A DNA stretch of 15,232 nt from CAZMXS01 sp964570325 (GTDB taxonomy: Bacteria; Verrucomicrobiota; Kiritimatiellia; CAIQIC01; CAZMXS01). The notes under the pieces were generated by a model. It saw only the letters and a list, made by a program, of their open reading frames with translations. It was not told the origin of the DNA and made no database searches. The position numbers and the translations under genes were made by a program. The DNA lies in the NCBI GenBank assembly GCA_964570325.1, contig CAZMXS010000093.1, forward strand, positions 1 to 15,232, given 5' to 3'. Shown here piece after piece: positions 5,885 to 13,834 of the stretch (positions are counted from its first letter, which is position 1; each line of letters opens with the position of its first letter).

Positions 5885-7465
5885 ATGGGCAGGAAAAAGC
5901 AGCGCAAAAGTGGAGGCCGCCAATTTTGGCGATGGGTGGCGCTGGGATTTGTCGCCGCCGTGTTGCTGGTGCCTTTCCTGGTGCTGAAGCAACCGGCGCC
6001 GCCGGCCGGGACGCGGGTCCGGGTCCCGCTGGCACTGGGATCGAACGACAGCGCGCGCCTGTTGCTCGACGCCACGGCGTTCGATCCGCAGACCGGCCAA
6101 CGGGTGTTTGATCAGCAGATTTTCGACGCCGTGCTGGCGCTCATCCGCGAGGCGCAGACGCTGGTTTATGTTGACTTCTTTCTCTGGAACAGTTGGCAGG
6201 GTTCGATACCCGAGGAACACCGCCGATTGTCCCGCGAGCTGGCGGATGCGTTGATCCGGAAGAAGAAGGAGCAACCCGGCATGACGGTCGTGGCGCTGAC
6301 GGACCCCATCAACCGGATTTACGGCGCGCAGGAAGAGGGGTTTTATGCCGAGATGGCCGCGGCCGGGGTCGTCGTGGTCTTCACCGATCTCGACCGCCTG
6401 CCGGATTCCAACCGACTGTATGCGAAGTGGGCGCGCTTTTATGGGGCGTGGCTGGATAGCCTGCCTTTTGTCCGCCGCTGGCTCGATCGGCCGCGGTTCG
6501 CTAATCCGTTCATTCCCGGCGGCGCGCCGATTACCGGGCGGCAGATGGCCCGCCTTTTACTGTTCAAGGCCAACCACCGCAAAGTGGCCATCGCGGATGC
6601 CCCGGACGGCCGATGGCGTCTGGTGGTGGGCAGCGCCAACCCGGCCGACGGCAGTTCCGCGCATTCCAACGCCGGCCTGCTGATTGCCGGCGACCTGGCG
6701 CGCCGGGTGCTGGCCGCGGAATGGAAATGTGTCGAATGGTCGGCCGCCCGTCCAGGTAGTGTATTGGCCGGTCCCCAGCCGCTCGCCGCCGCCCGCGCGC
6801 GGGTGGCGGCGGTGATGGCGGACGATTCGAAGCGCGCGCCGCTGGTTGAAAAAGCGCCATATATCGAATGGCTCACCGAGGGGGCGATCCGGCAGCGATT
6901 GCTGACCATGCTGGACGGGGCGGGACCGGGGGATGAGGTCCGGCTGGCGATCTTTTATTTGTCCGAGCGCGATGTCGTGCGTAGCATCCTCTCGGCTGCG
7001 GAGGCGGGCGCGCGAATCCGGCTGATCATGGACGCCAACCGCGACGCCTTCGGCCGGCAAAAGAACGGCGTACCCAACCGGGCGGTCGCGGCGGAACTGG
7101 TTGCCGCCGCGCGCGCGGGCAGCTTGGATCTAACCGTGCGCTGGGCGGATACGCATGGGGAGCAGTTTCACACCAAGGCCGCCTCGGTTTGTAATCCGGC
7201 CAGCGCGAAAAACGAATTGTTGCTGGGCTCGGCCAACTGGACCCGGCGCAATATAAACGACCTGAACCTGGAAGCCGACGTTTACACGGCCAACGAACCG
7301 GTTGTGTGCGGCGAGTTCAATGCCTGGTTTGACCGGGCGTGGTCCAATGCCGACGGGTTCAGCCATACGGTTGAATACGACCGGTTCGCCGAATCCGGGA
7401 TGGCGCTGCGCTGGAAGACGTTGATGTACCGGGTACAGGAGGCCACCGGCCTGTGCACGTTTTGA
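5885..7465 (+). CDS. Membrane-anchored phospholipase D-family protein (cardiolipin synthase-like)
   Basis: A 526-aa protein with a basic N-terminus, one transmembrane segment (about residues 15-34) and two phospholipase D domains. The first active-site motif is complete: H231-x-K233-x4-D238 (HRKVAIAD), followed by VVGSANPADGSSAHSNAG. The second is H429-x-K431-x4-C436 (HTKAASVC), where Cys replaces the usual Asp, followed by LLGSANWTRRNIND. The family moves phosphatidyl groups (cardiolipin synthesis) or hydrolyses phosphodiesters; the single N-terminal anchor would place the domains outside the inner membrane, and which reaction occurs cannot be read from sequence. The ATG at 5885 follows AAGGAAG. 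It converges with the phosphoesterase gene, the two stops being 7 bases apart. Nuclease activity is a less likely alternative. Confidence 0.88.
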   Translation: MGRKKQRKSGGRQFWRWVALGFVAAVLLVPFLVLKQPAPPAGTRVRVPLALGSNDSARLLLDATAFDPQTGQRVFDQQIFDAVLALIREAQTLVYVDFFLWNSWQGSIPEEHRRLSRELADALIRKKKEQPGMTVVALTDPINRIYGAQEEGFYAEMAAAGVVVVFTDLDRLPDSNRLYAKWARFYGAWLDSLPFVRRWLDRPRFANPFIPGGAPITGRQMARLLLFKANHRKVAIADAPDGRWRLVVGSANPADGSSAHSNAGLLIAGDLARRVLAAEWKCVEWSAARPGSVLAGPQPLAAARARVAAVMADDSKRAPLVEKAPYIEWLTEGAIRQRLLTMLDGAGPGDEVRLAIFYLSERDVVRSILSAAEAGARIRLIMDANRDAFGRQKNGVPNRAVAAELVAAARAGSLDLTVRWADTHGEQFHTKAASVCNPASAKNELLLGSANWTRRNINDLNLEADVYTANEPVVCGEFNAWFDRAWSNADGFSHTVEYDRFAESGMALRWKTLMYRVQEATGLCTF

Positions 7466-7472
7466 GCCGGCG

Positions 7473-7973
7473 TCACTTCAAGTGATGCAATACCAGTCGG
7501 TTGGTGGCCAGGTCCAGCAGCGCCACTGTGGGCGGGGCGGAACGGAACGCGCCGGGATTGATCATTCGCGTGCGGCCTACTTGTTTGTCGCTATGCTCGT
7601 GCGTGTGGCCGTGGAAGACGTAGTCATAGCGCTGGCTCAATACAACCATATTGAGCCGCGCGTGCTCATCCCCGTGCATGATATAGATGCGATGACCATC
7701 CAGATCGAGATCGGCATGCCGGCCATGCATGCGCAGGCTGGCGGTAGCGGGGAACTGCGTGATGTTCTCATGATGGACGTCCATGTTGCCGGTGACGGCA
7801 TGAACGGGGATGCCCACCGGATCGAAGGCCTCCGCCAGCTCCGTCAGCACGGACTCAGTGCCGATGTCGCCGCAATGGATGACCGCCTGAACGCCCTCCT
7901 GGATAAACCAGGCGGCAGCCTGGCGCACCAGGGCCACATGGCCGTGCGTGTCCGAGATGATGCCCACTTTCAT
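7473..7973 (-). CDS. YfcE/MJ0936-family metallophosphoesterase
   Basis: A 166-aa cytoplasmic phosphodiesterase of the calcineurin-like superfamily. All metal ligands of the family are visible: D8-x-H10 (SDTHGH), D36 (CGD), N63 in GNMD, H100 (HGD), and H123-x-H125 in HGHTH. The terminal 'MINPGAFR' is also typical. Members use Mn2+ or Ni2+ to hydrolyse artificial and small phosphodiesters; the physiological substrate is usually unknown. The length matches the family (about 160-185). The start at 7973 has only a weak AGG ribosome site. The gene is divergent from the Bax-inhibitor gene across a 207-base gap and convergent with the phospholipase D gene. Confidence 0.92.
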   Translation of the reverse strand: MKVGIISDTHGHVALVRQAAAWFIQEGVQAVIHCGDIGTESVLTELAEAFDPVGIPVHAVTGNMDVHHENITQFPATASLRMHGRHADLDLDGHRIYIMHGDEHARLNMVVLSQRYDYVFHGHTHEHSDKQVGRTRMINPGAFRSAPPTVALLDLATNRLVLHHLK

Positions 7974-8180
7974 TGATGGCCTGACATATCATGTGTAGCG
8001 GCAACTGTCGAGAAAACGGGAGATTGGACCGGATGGCCTCAGTTTCCAGGCAGGTTGCCCCGTTCCCGGTGAGCCGCGCGCATCCTGTTGGCAACGCGGC
8101 GCTTCTGCAATTGAAAAAAGTTGGTCAACCGATAAGCGCAGTTGTAATAATAATATTGGAATAGCTATGGGAGAAACACC
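7974..8180. other. Divergent intergenic region
   Basis: A 207-base region between divergent genes that should hold both promoters. An AT-rich tract (TAATAATAATATT, 8145-8157) about 25-35 bases before the plus-strand gene is a possible -10 area, with TTGGTC at 8121 as a weak -35. An inverted repeat GCCGCG (8073-8078) / CGCGGC (8095-8100) is present. No convincing operator was identified. Confidence 0.35.
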
Positions 8181-8876
8181 ATGACTTATGATGCGGTGAC
8201 AATTGAGCAGGTAGCGGCCGAGCAGCGGACGTTTATGACCAAGGTCTACGGGTGGATGACCGCGGCCCTGATGATCACGGGGGTGGTGGCCATGGGGGTG
8301 GCCTCCAGCCCGGCGCTGGTGAAAGCCATTATCGGTACCCCGATTCTGTTTCTGGGCCTGATTCTCGGTGAACTGGCGTTGGTGGTGGTGTTGTCGGCCG
8401 CGATTAACAAGTTGTCGGCCTTGGCGGCGACGGCGGCCTTCGTGTTCTATTCGGCGCTAAATGGCGCGACCTTTTCCATCATCTTCCTGGCCTACACCTT
8501 GGAATCCATCGCCAGCACGTTTTTCATCACGGCCGGCACGTTCGGCATCATGAGCGCGTATGGCTGGCTGACCCGGACAGATTTAAGCAGCTTGGGCAAT
8601 CTCCTGTTCATGGCCCTGATCGGCCTGGTCATCGCTTCGCTGGTCAATCTCTTCTGGCACAACACCACGCTTTATTGGATCGTCACCTACGTTGGAGTGC
8701 TGATCTTTGTTGGGTTGGTGGCCTATGACACGCAGAAGATCAAGCGGATGAATATCATCGGCAATGAAGGCACGGACGAGGGGCGGAAAGAGGCGATCAT
8801 GGGTGCGCTCGCGCTTTATCTCGATTTCATCAACCTATTTCTCATGCTTCTGCGGATTTTCGGGCGGCGGCGCTAG
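8181..8876 (+). CDS. Bax inhibitor-1/YccA (TMBIM) family membrane protein
   Basis: A 231-aa integral membrane protein with about seven hydrophobic segments spread from residue 25 to 225, the usual size for this family. Bacterial members such as YetJ of Bacillus subtilis are pH-sensitive calcium leak channels, and YccA interacts with FtsH. The two acidic residues that form the di-aspartyl latch appear to be kept: D183 in VAYDTQKIK and D215 in LYLDFINLF. The C-terminus FLMLLRIFGRRR is characteristic. GGGAG lies 9 bases before the ATG. It is followed after 12 bases by the DUF62 gene, so the two are probably one transcript. Calcium transport is a family inference. Confidence 0.93.
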   Translation: MTYDAVTIEQVAAEQRTFMTKVYGWMTAALMITGVVAMGVASSPALVKAIIGTPILFLGLILGELALVVVLSAAINKLSALAATAAFVFYSALNGATFSIIFLAYTLESIASTFFITAGTFGIMSAYGWLTRTDLSSLGNLLFMALIGLVIASLVNLFWHNTTLYWIVTYVGVLIFVGLVAYDTQKIKRMNIIGNEGTDEGRKEAIMGALALYLDFINLFLMLLRIFGRRR

Positions 8877-8888
8877 AGGGATTACGGC

Positions 8889-9689
8889 TTGAAACCCAAT
8901 CCGCCCATTATCACCTTGTTGACTGACTTTGGCTTGGCGGACGGCTATGTGGCGGCGATGAAAGGCGTGATCGTCACGCAGGCGCCAGAGGCTCGAGTAG
9001 TGGATGCGTGCCATGCGATTGCCCCGCAGGACGTGCGGGCTGGTGCATGGGTGCTGGGGCAGTATTGGTCGTTTTATCCGGCCGGGACAATTCACATTGC
9101 GGTGGTGGACCCGGAAGTCGGGACCGCGCGTGGCGCGCTGCTGGCGGAAGCGGATGGCCAGTATTTCCTGGCCCCGGATAATGGGCTTTTGTTCTGGGTG
9201 TTTCGCCGCGCCGAGCGGATGGTGACGCGCAAGCTGAAGCCGGCTGCCCAGCGGCCCGGCCCGATTTCCAGCGTCTTCCATGGGCGCGATGTATTCGCGT
9301 GGGTGGCCGGCCTACTGGCCGCCGGCAAGGTGACCGTGGCGGATGTGACCGAGAATGTTCCGGCGATCGAATGGCCCGACTGGGCGGAGGTCCAGATCGC
9401 CCCCGGGCGGCTGACGGGCCAGGTTGTACATATTGACCGTTTCGGGAACATCATCACCGGCATTACCCGCCGGCAACTGGATGAGACCGGCTGGAAGAAA
9501 TTCGAAGTAGTGGCCGCGCATGTTTCCATAGATGGCCTTGCCCGGGTTTATGCGGATGCCGAAGAGGGCGAACTGCTGGCGTTGGTCGGTTCCTCCGGTC
9601 ACTTGGAAATCGCCATGCGCAACGGTTCCGCCGCCGAACTGCTCGGATTGTCCGGCGGCGCCCGGATCGTGGTGCGGCGGAAGAAGTAA
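8889..9689 (+). CDS. S-adenosyl-L-methionine hydrolase (DUF62, adenosine-forming)
   Basis: A 266-aa member of the SAM-hydroxide adenosyltransferase family (DUF62), which splits SAM with water into adenosine and methionine and is related to fluorinases and chlorinases. The N-terminal motif LLTDFGLADGYVAAMKG (10-26) and the C-terminal GQVVHIDRFGNIITGI (178-193) are diagnostic. The Asp-Arg-His triad of the hydrolases is present as D74 (VVDPEVG), R81 and H131 (FHGRD), with nearly the same spacing as reported for the Pyrococcus protein, so water rather than halide is the expected nucleophile. It starts with TTG at 8889, preceded by GAGGG; the residues right after it match the family start. It lies 12 bases after the Bax-inhibitor gene. 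The cellular role of the family is unclear. Confidence 0.93.
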   Translation: MKPNPPIITLLTDFGLADGYVAAMKGVIVTQAPEARVVDACHAIAPQDVRAGAWVLGQYWSFYPAGTIHIAVVDPEVGTARGALLAEADGQYFLAPDNGLLFWVFRRAERMVTRKLKPAAQRPGPISSVFHGRDVFAWVAGLLAAGKVTVADVTENVPAIEWPDWAEVQIAPGRLTGQVVHIDRFGNIITGITRRQLDETGWKKFEVVAAHVSIDGLARVYADAEEGELLALVGSSGHLEIAMRNGSAAELLGLSGGARIVVRRKK

Positions 9690-9819
9690 ACGCTTTTCTC
9701 TCAAGCGGGCACCATTGTGGGCAAATCGAGCGGTATTCCCACGGACCCGGTTGCCGCGGTTATAGACCAGGCGCGTATGAGTATGTATCCGATTGACTAT
9801 CGTGTTAAACGATGACCTT

Positions 9820-9857
9820 GTCCGCGGAGCGGACGACTGTGTCCGGGGTCGCCCGGA
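9820..9857. terminator. Two adjacent perfect hairpins between convergent genes
   Basis: GTCCGC-gga-GCGGAC (9820-9834) and TCCGGG-gtcg-CCCGGA (9842-9857) are two perfect 6-bp stems, 7 bases apart, in the 215-base gap between the converging DUF62 and radical SAM genes. There is no T-run on either side, so intrinsic termination is uncertain; they may be 3'-end stabilisers. Otherwise the gap 9690-9904 shows nothing recognisable. Confidence 0.4.
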
Positions 9858-9904
9858 TGTCCGATCGGGTGGAGTCCCTTTACGACTGCTGACGGCTTGC
9901 CAGC

Positions 9905-10834
9905 TTACCGCCCGCGGTTGCCCTCGAAGGGTTCGTCGCGGGCGAAGTCGGGTAGGAAGCGGGCGTCGCCCAGGTCCGGCTGGATGAAGGCGTGCTCAAA
10001 ACCCAGTTCATAAACCAAGTCCACCACCGGCTGGTAGTCCGCCGAACTTACGACGGCGGTCAACTGCCCCCGCCGCCGGCATTCCGGCATGGGGCGGAAT
10101 TGGCTCATGACCGAGATGGGCAGACGGCGGCCAAAAGCGCGGTGCAGTTGGCGGATGACCGCCAGGCTGTTGTCCCGGTGGCCCGGCAGAACCAAATGGC
10201 GCACGAGCACGCCGGTTTGCGCGGGCCGGTTGCCGGTCGGATCCCAGGGGTATAGGAACCCCTTGGCGGCGACCATTTGCTCGAGCGCCGCCAGCGCGAT
10301 TTCCGGATAGCGCCGGTCCCGCATGCAATCCTGGGCCAGCGCGGCGTCGGCGAACTTGAAATCCGGCATGAAGATGTCCATCCAGCGCGCATAGTCGTTA
10401 ATCCGCGCCGGATCCTGGTAGCCGGAACTGTTGAACAGGAATGGCAGCGTCGCGCCTTCGGCCCGCAGGCTTGCGCATAACTCGGCGATATGCGGCCAGA
10501 AATGATCGGGAGTGACGAAGTTCAGATTATGCACCCCCTGCCGGATCAGCTCCCGCGCGGTTTGCAGCAGTTGTTCCGGGGAAAAATCGCGGCCCGCGTG
10601 CGCAATTGAAATCTGGTGGTTCTGACAGAAGAAACATTGGCAGGAGCAGCCGCTGAAAAAAATTGTGCCCGAGCCGCGGGTGCCGCTGAACGCCGGTTCC
10701 TCGCCGAAATGCGCGCCCGCCGAGGCAATCCGACAGACGGCCGGCTCGCCGCAGAAGCCGCGCTGACCGGCCGCGCGGTTCACCCCGCAGCGCCGGGGGC
10801 AGAGCCGGCAGTTTTCATAATCGGTTCGAGCCAT
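9905..10834 (-). CDS. Radical SAM protein, PflX-like (COG1313 type)
   Basis: A 309-aa radical SAM enzyme. The [4Fe-4S] cluster motif is C63-x3-C67-x2-C70 (GCSCQCFFCQN), with an extra Cys65 inside it. The N-terminal C9-x2-C12-x3-C16 (CRLCPRRCGVNR) and C28 are the hallmark of the PflX-like group, which resembles pyruvate formate-lyase activating enzymes but whose target is unknown. The rest of the fold is consistent: 'HNLNFVTPDHF', 'PFLFNSSGY', 'DIFMPDFKF', 'VRHLVLPGH', 'ISVMSQFRP'. The ATG at 10834 has no strong ribosome site. It is divergent from nrdD by 276 bases; it is not the reductase activase, which is nrdG at the end of that operon. Glycyl-radical activation is only a possibility. Confidence 0.88.
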   Translation of the reverse strand: MARTDYENCRLCPRRCGVNRAAGQRGFCGEPAVCRIASAGAHFGEEPAFSGTRGSGTIFFSGCSCQCFFCQNHQISIAHAGRDFSPEQLLQTARELIRQGVHNLNFVTPDHFWPHIAELCASLRAEGATLPFLFNSSGYQDPARINDYARWMDIFMPDFKFADAALAQDCMRDRRYPEIALAALEQMVAAKGFLYPWDPTGNRPAQTGVLVRHLVLPGHRDNSLAVIRQLHRAFGRRLPISVMSQFRPMPECRRRGQLTAVVSSADYQPVVDLVYELGFEHAFIQPDLGDARFLPDFARDEPFEGNRGR

Positions 10835-10851
10835 GGCAAGAGGGTTTTACA

Positions 10852-10886
10852 GTTCCAAGTTCAAGGTTCAAAGTTCAAAGTTGACA
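10852..10886. repeat. Heptamer tandem repeat (gttcaaa type), copy 2
   Basis: Five 7-base units: gttccaa, gttcaag, gttcaaa, gttcaaa, gttgaca. It lies just upstream of the radical SAM start codon and shares a 17-base string with the reverse complement of 2638-2672. Confidence 0.8.
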
Positions 10887-10978
10887 GGGTTCGGTCGGAA
10901 GCGCAGATTCACATCCGCTTTCGCCGGGAAACCGCCCCGGCTTCCATTTATGGCGGTTTTGTTCAGAAATGACTAATA

Positions 10979-10994
10979 ATACATTATATTGTGG
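10979..10994 (+). promoter_or_regulatory. Putative NrdR box 1
   Basis: The 16-mer atacattatattgtgg matches the NrdR consensus acaCwAtATaTwGtgt at 13 of 16 positions by my alignment. It ends 2 bases before the -35 element of the nrdD promoter. NrdR is the ATP-cone repressor of ribonucleotide reductase genes and binds paired boxes about three helical turns apart. Confidence 0.7.
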
Positions 10995-10996
10995 TA

Positions 10997-11024
10997 TTGA
11001 CATAAAAAAACCCCATGATATTGT
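10997..11024 (+). promoter_or_regulatory. Predicted promoter of the nrdD operon
   Basis: A perfect -35 TTGACA (10997-11002), a 16-base spacer and -10 TATTGT (11019-11024, 4 of 6 to TATAAT). Transcription would start near 11031, giving a leader of about 80 bases. The second NrdR box overlaps the -10 element, a fitting place for repression. Confidence 0.6.
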
Positions 11025-11026
11025 GT
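11011..11026 (+). promoter_or_regulatory. Putative NrdR box 2
   Basis: The 16-mer ccccatgatattgtgt matches the NrdR consensus at 12 of 16 positions and is 11/16 identical to box 1. It starts exactly 32 bases after box 1, the usual NrdR tandem-box spacing. It overlaps the predicted -10. Confidence 0.65.
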
Positions 11027-11043
11027 CTGTTCATCATTCAAGA

Positions 11044-11095
11044 CCATTGAAAAATGGCCTGTTTTCAGGGGCGCGAGGCCCTTGCGGTTTTCAAT
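11044..11095 (+). promoter_or_regulatory. Structured leader of nrdD
   Basis: The leader can form a hairpin CCATT-gaaa-AATGG (11044-11057), or instead a longer stem pairing ATTGAAAA (11046-11053) with TTTTCAAT (11088-11095) around an inner stem at 11067-11083. The two share bases and exclude each other. The long stem ends 5 bases before the AGGAG ribosome site (11101-11105). A regulatory role is speculative. Confidence 0.3.
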
Positions 11096-11110
11096 CTGAC
11101 AGGAGCGGAT

Positions 11111-13834
11111 ATGAGCAACGAGACCGCTGGTTTTGATGGTTTTCGCAAGCGGAGCGGCATGGTCGTTCCTTTTCGCCGGGCCAAGATCGAATCGGCCATA
11201 TTCCGGGCGGCGCAGGAGGTCGAGCGGCGGGGCGAGGTTGCGCCCACGCCGGGAATCGCCGAGCGCATCACCGACCTGGTGATCAAGCAGTTAAACGATC
11301 CCGAATCCGAATATTACGTCTACCCGGACGAGCATCAGAAACGAATTCCCCACATCGAGGATGTGCAGGATCTGGTGGAGATCGTGCTGGCGGAGCAGAA
11401 GCAGACGACGATCGTCGCCGCCTACAAGCGTTACCGCAAGCAGCGCCAGCTTGCCCGCGAACGCATCCGGGTCCGCGACCGCGACGCCAAGCCGGCGGCC
11501 AAGGACACCACGGATGCCAGCCTGCTGCTGGTCGAGTCGGTTTCGCGCGACGTGACGCTGCCTTGGGATCGGAACCGGATCATCAAGCAGTTGGTGGCCA
11601 AGACGAAGTTATCCGAGGAAGTCGCCGTCAGCGTCGCCAAGACGGTCGAGAATCAGATCATCGCCAGCGATCTCAAGCAGGTCGGCACGACGCTGATCCG
11701 CGAGCTGGTCAACAACGAGCTGACCGCGCGCGGTTACAAGGAAGAGCTGCGCGACCTGTCGGTCTACGGCGTCTCGCGCGACTACGTGGACCGCTTGATC
11801 TTCGCCAAGTCCATGGAGAACAGCAACATCGTCAACAACAACCCGGAGGCGGTCAACCTCGGCATCGCCGAGCTGGTGCTCAAGCAGTGGGCGTTGGACA
11901 CGATTTTTGCGCCGGAGGTCAAGCACGCGCACAATACCGGCGCGATCCACCTGCACGATCTTGGATACCCCCACCGGGTATATTGCTCGTCGCACTCGAT
12001 CGAATACGTCAAGAAATACGGCCTGCGCGACCTCGTGAACCTGAACACCGAGTCCAAGCCGGCGCGCAGCGCGTCGGTGTTGACCGGGCACTTGAACACG
12101 TTCCTGGCCTCGATGCAGGCCAACTACGCGGGCGCGCTCGGGCTGGCCTACGTAAACATCATGTACGCTCCGTATCTTGTCGGTTTGCGCGGCAAGGCGC
12201 TCAAGCAGGTGGCGCAGGAGTTGATTTTCAACGGCGCGCAAAACGCGTTTTCACGCGGCGGCCAGACGCTTTTCCTCGACTTCAACATTCACAGCGGCGT
12301 GCCGTCCTATCTCAAGACCGTCCCCGCGGTCGGCCCCGGCGGGCGCTACATGCTCCGATTGCGCGACGGCACGGTGTGCGAGCTTGACGAGGTGCTGCGC
12401 GACGACCGCGACGCGCGCGGCAACCGGCTGATGGACCTGTATTACAACGAGGGCAGCGCGCGCTGGCTGGTCCTGCGGGAGGTTGACGACGGCCAGGGTG
12501 GCGTGCAGTACGATCCCGGCGTCGCGGAGCAGGTGCGCGGGCGCGGCGACAAGATTCTGACCTATGGCGATTTCGAGGTGGAGGCCCGGGAGTTCGCGCT
12601 GGCGTTGATGCAGGTCTGGGCGGAGGGCGACCGGCATGGCCATGTCTTTGAGTTCCCGAAGTGCGACTTCCACGTCAGCGAGGAAACCTTCCGCGATCCC
12701 GAGCAGTACAATATCTTCATGCGCGCGTGCGAACTGGCCGCGCAGAACGGCTCAACCTATTTCATCTTCGACCGCGACGAGGTGACGCTTTCCGCCTGCT
12801 GCCGGCTGCGCACCACGATTCAAGACAACCGCATGCTGCGGCACCCGGAGTCCATGCGTTTTTGCGGGTTCCAGAACATCACGATCAATATCCCGCAGGC
12901 GGCCTACCGCGCCGCCCGCAAGGGCCGGCCGAATTTGGAAGGGTTGTGCGAAGAATTGGATGCGACGATGGAACTGGCCGTGCAGGCCCACCTCCAGAAA
13001 CGCGACCGCATCGCCGAGTTGATCAGCGGCCCGGGCTATCCCCTGTACCAGATCGGCCGCGTGGCTTGCGATGGCCGGCCGTATGTGGAATTGGACAAAT
13101 GCACCTACATTCTTGGCCTGATCGGGCTGAACGATGCCATCAAATTTATCTCCGGCCGCGAATTTCACGAGGATCCGGCGGCATACGAGGCGGGCCTGCG
13201 CGTCGCGGCGCACATGTTCCTGAAATGCCGCAAACTCTCGAAGAAATATGGGTTGAAGCTGACGCTGGAGGAATCACCGGCCGAGAGCGCCTCGCGGCGG
13301 CTGGCGAAGGCCGATCTGGTGCATTTTCACGCCGAGGCGGCGGGGATCGTCAAGGGCGCGAATGAGGACGTGGCATACTACACCAACTCGGTGCATCTGG
13401 CGCCCGAAGCGCCCGTGCCGCTGATCGAGCGCCTGCGCCAGCAGGCCAAGTTCCATAGCCTGATCGAGTCGGGCGCGATTACCCACGCCTTCATCGGCGA
13501 GGAACAACCGTCGGCCGGCGCGATCGCGAAGCTGGTGACCGAGGTGTTCCGCCGCACGCAGACCGCGCAGTTGACGATCTCGCCGGAGTTCACTTATTGC
13601 AATGATTGCTATCACAACATGCGGGGCTTGCAGGAGAAATGCGCGCAGTGCGGATCGGCCAACGTGGATGGCGAGACGCGCGTCGTCGGCTACTTCAGCA
13701 AGATTAAAAATTGGAACAAGTCCAAACGTTATGGCGAACTGCTGGACCGGCGCCGCGGCGTTTACGCCGTGGAAGGCGCGGCGCCTACGGCGGCTGTCGC
13801 CATGCCGGCCGAACCGCAGGCGGTTGGCGCGTAG
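11111..13834 (+). CDS. nrdD: Anaerobic (class III) ribonucleoside-triphosphate reductase
   Basis: A 907-aa glycyl-radical enzyme that reduces ribonucleotides to deoxyribonucleotides without oxygen. An N-terminal ATP-cone (about 15-110; 'MVVPFRRAKIESAI') is followed by a second cone-like region (about 137-235; 'LPWDRNRIIKQLV', 'TTLIRELVNNEL'), so allosteric control may involve tandem cones. In the catalytic barrel, C292 (VYCSSHS) and C563/C564 (SACCRL) are candidate active-site cysteines, and 'GFQNITINIPQAAY' is typical. The C-terminal zinc site has C830, C833, C844 and C847 (CNDC...CAQC), and the glycyl radical is G860 in RVVGYF, followed by the usual WNKSK. A 24-residue Ala/Pro-rich tail is unusual. 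The ATG at 11111 follows AGGAG, preferred over the open frame upstream. It heads the operon with the redoxin and nrdG, under predicted NrdR boxes. Confidence 0.96.
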   Translation: MSNETAGFDGFRKRSGMVVPFRRAKIESAIFRAAQEVERRGEVAPTPGIAERITDLVIKQLNDPESEYYVYPDEHQKRIPHIEDVQDLVEIVLAEQKQTTIVAAYKRYRKQRQLARERIRVRDRDAKPAAKDTTDASLLLVESVSRDVTLPWDRNRIIKQLVAKTKLSEEVAVSVAKTVENQIIASDLKQVGTTLIRELVNNELTARGYKEELRDLSVYGVSRDYVDRLIFAKSMENSNIVNNNPEAVNLGIAELVLKQWALDTIFAPEVKHAHNTGAIHLHDLGYPHRVYCSSHSIEYVKKYGLRDLVNLNTESKPARSASVLTGHLNTFLASMQANYAGALGLAYVNIMYAPYLVGLRGKALKQVAQELIFNGAQNAFSRGGQTLFLDFNIHSGVPSYLKTVPAVGPGGRYMLRLRDGTVCELDEVLRDDRDARGNRLMDLYYNEGSARWLVLREVDDGQGGVQYDPGVAEQVRGRGDKILTYGDFEVEAREFALALMQVWAEGDRHGHVFEFPKCDFHVSEETFRDPEQYNIFMRACELAAQNGSTYFIFDRDEVTLSACCRLRTTIQDNRMLRHPESMRFCGFQNITINIPQAAYRAARKGRPNLEGLCEELDATMELAVQAHLQKRDRIAELISGPGYPLYQIGRVACDGRPYVELDKCTYILGLIGLNDAIKFISGREFHEDPAAYEAGLRVAAHMFLKCRKLSKKYGLKLTLEESPAESASRRLAKADLVHFHAEAAGIVKGANEDVAYYTNSVHLAPEAPVPLIERLRQQAKFHSLIESGAITHAFIGEEQPSAGAIAKLVTEVFRRTQTAQLTISPEFTYCNDCYHNMRGLQEKCAQCGSANVDGETRVVGYFSKIKNWNKSKRYGELLDRRRGVYAVEGAAPTAAVAMPAEPQAVGA

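Noticed and set aside
8889..9689. Fluorinase or chlorinase
   Set aside because: The Asp-Arg-His triad of the SAM hydrolases is present, so the hydrolase is the better call.
9905..10834. NrdG or genuine pyruvate formate-lyase activase
   Set aside because: The N-terminal CxxCxxxC and overall layout fit the PflX-like group; nrdG is at 14326-15030 and no pfl gene is near.
11563..12387. 274-aa plus-strand frame inside nrdD, with similar ones at 12661-13365 and on the minus strand at 11609-12241
   Set aside because: All overlap the clear nrdD frame and have low-complexity, non-family sequence.
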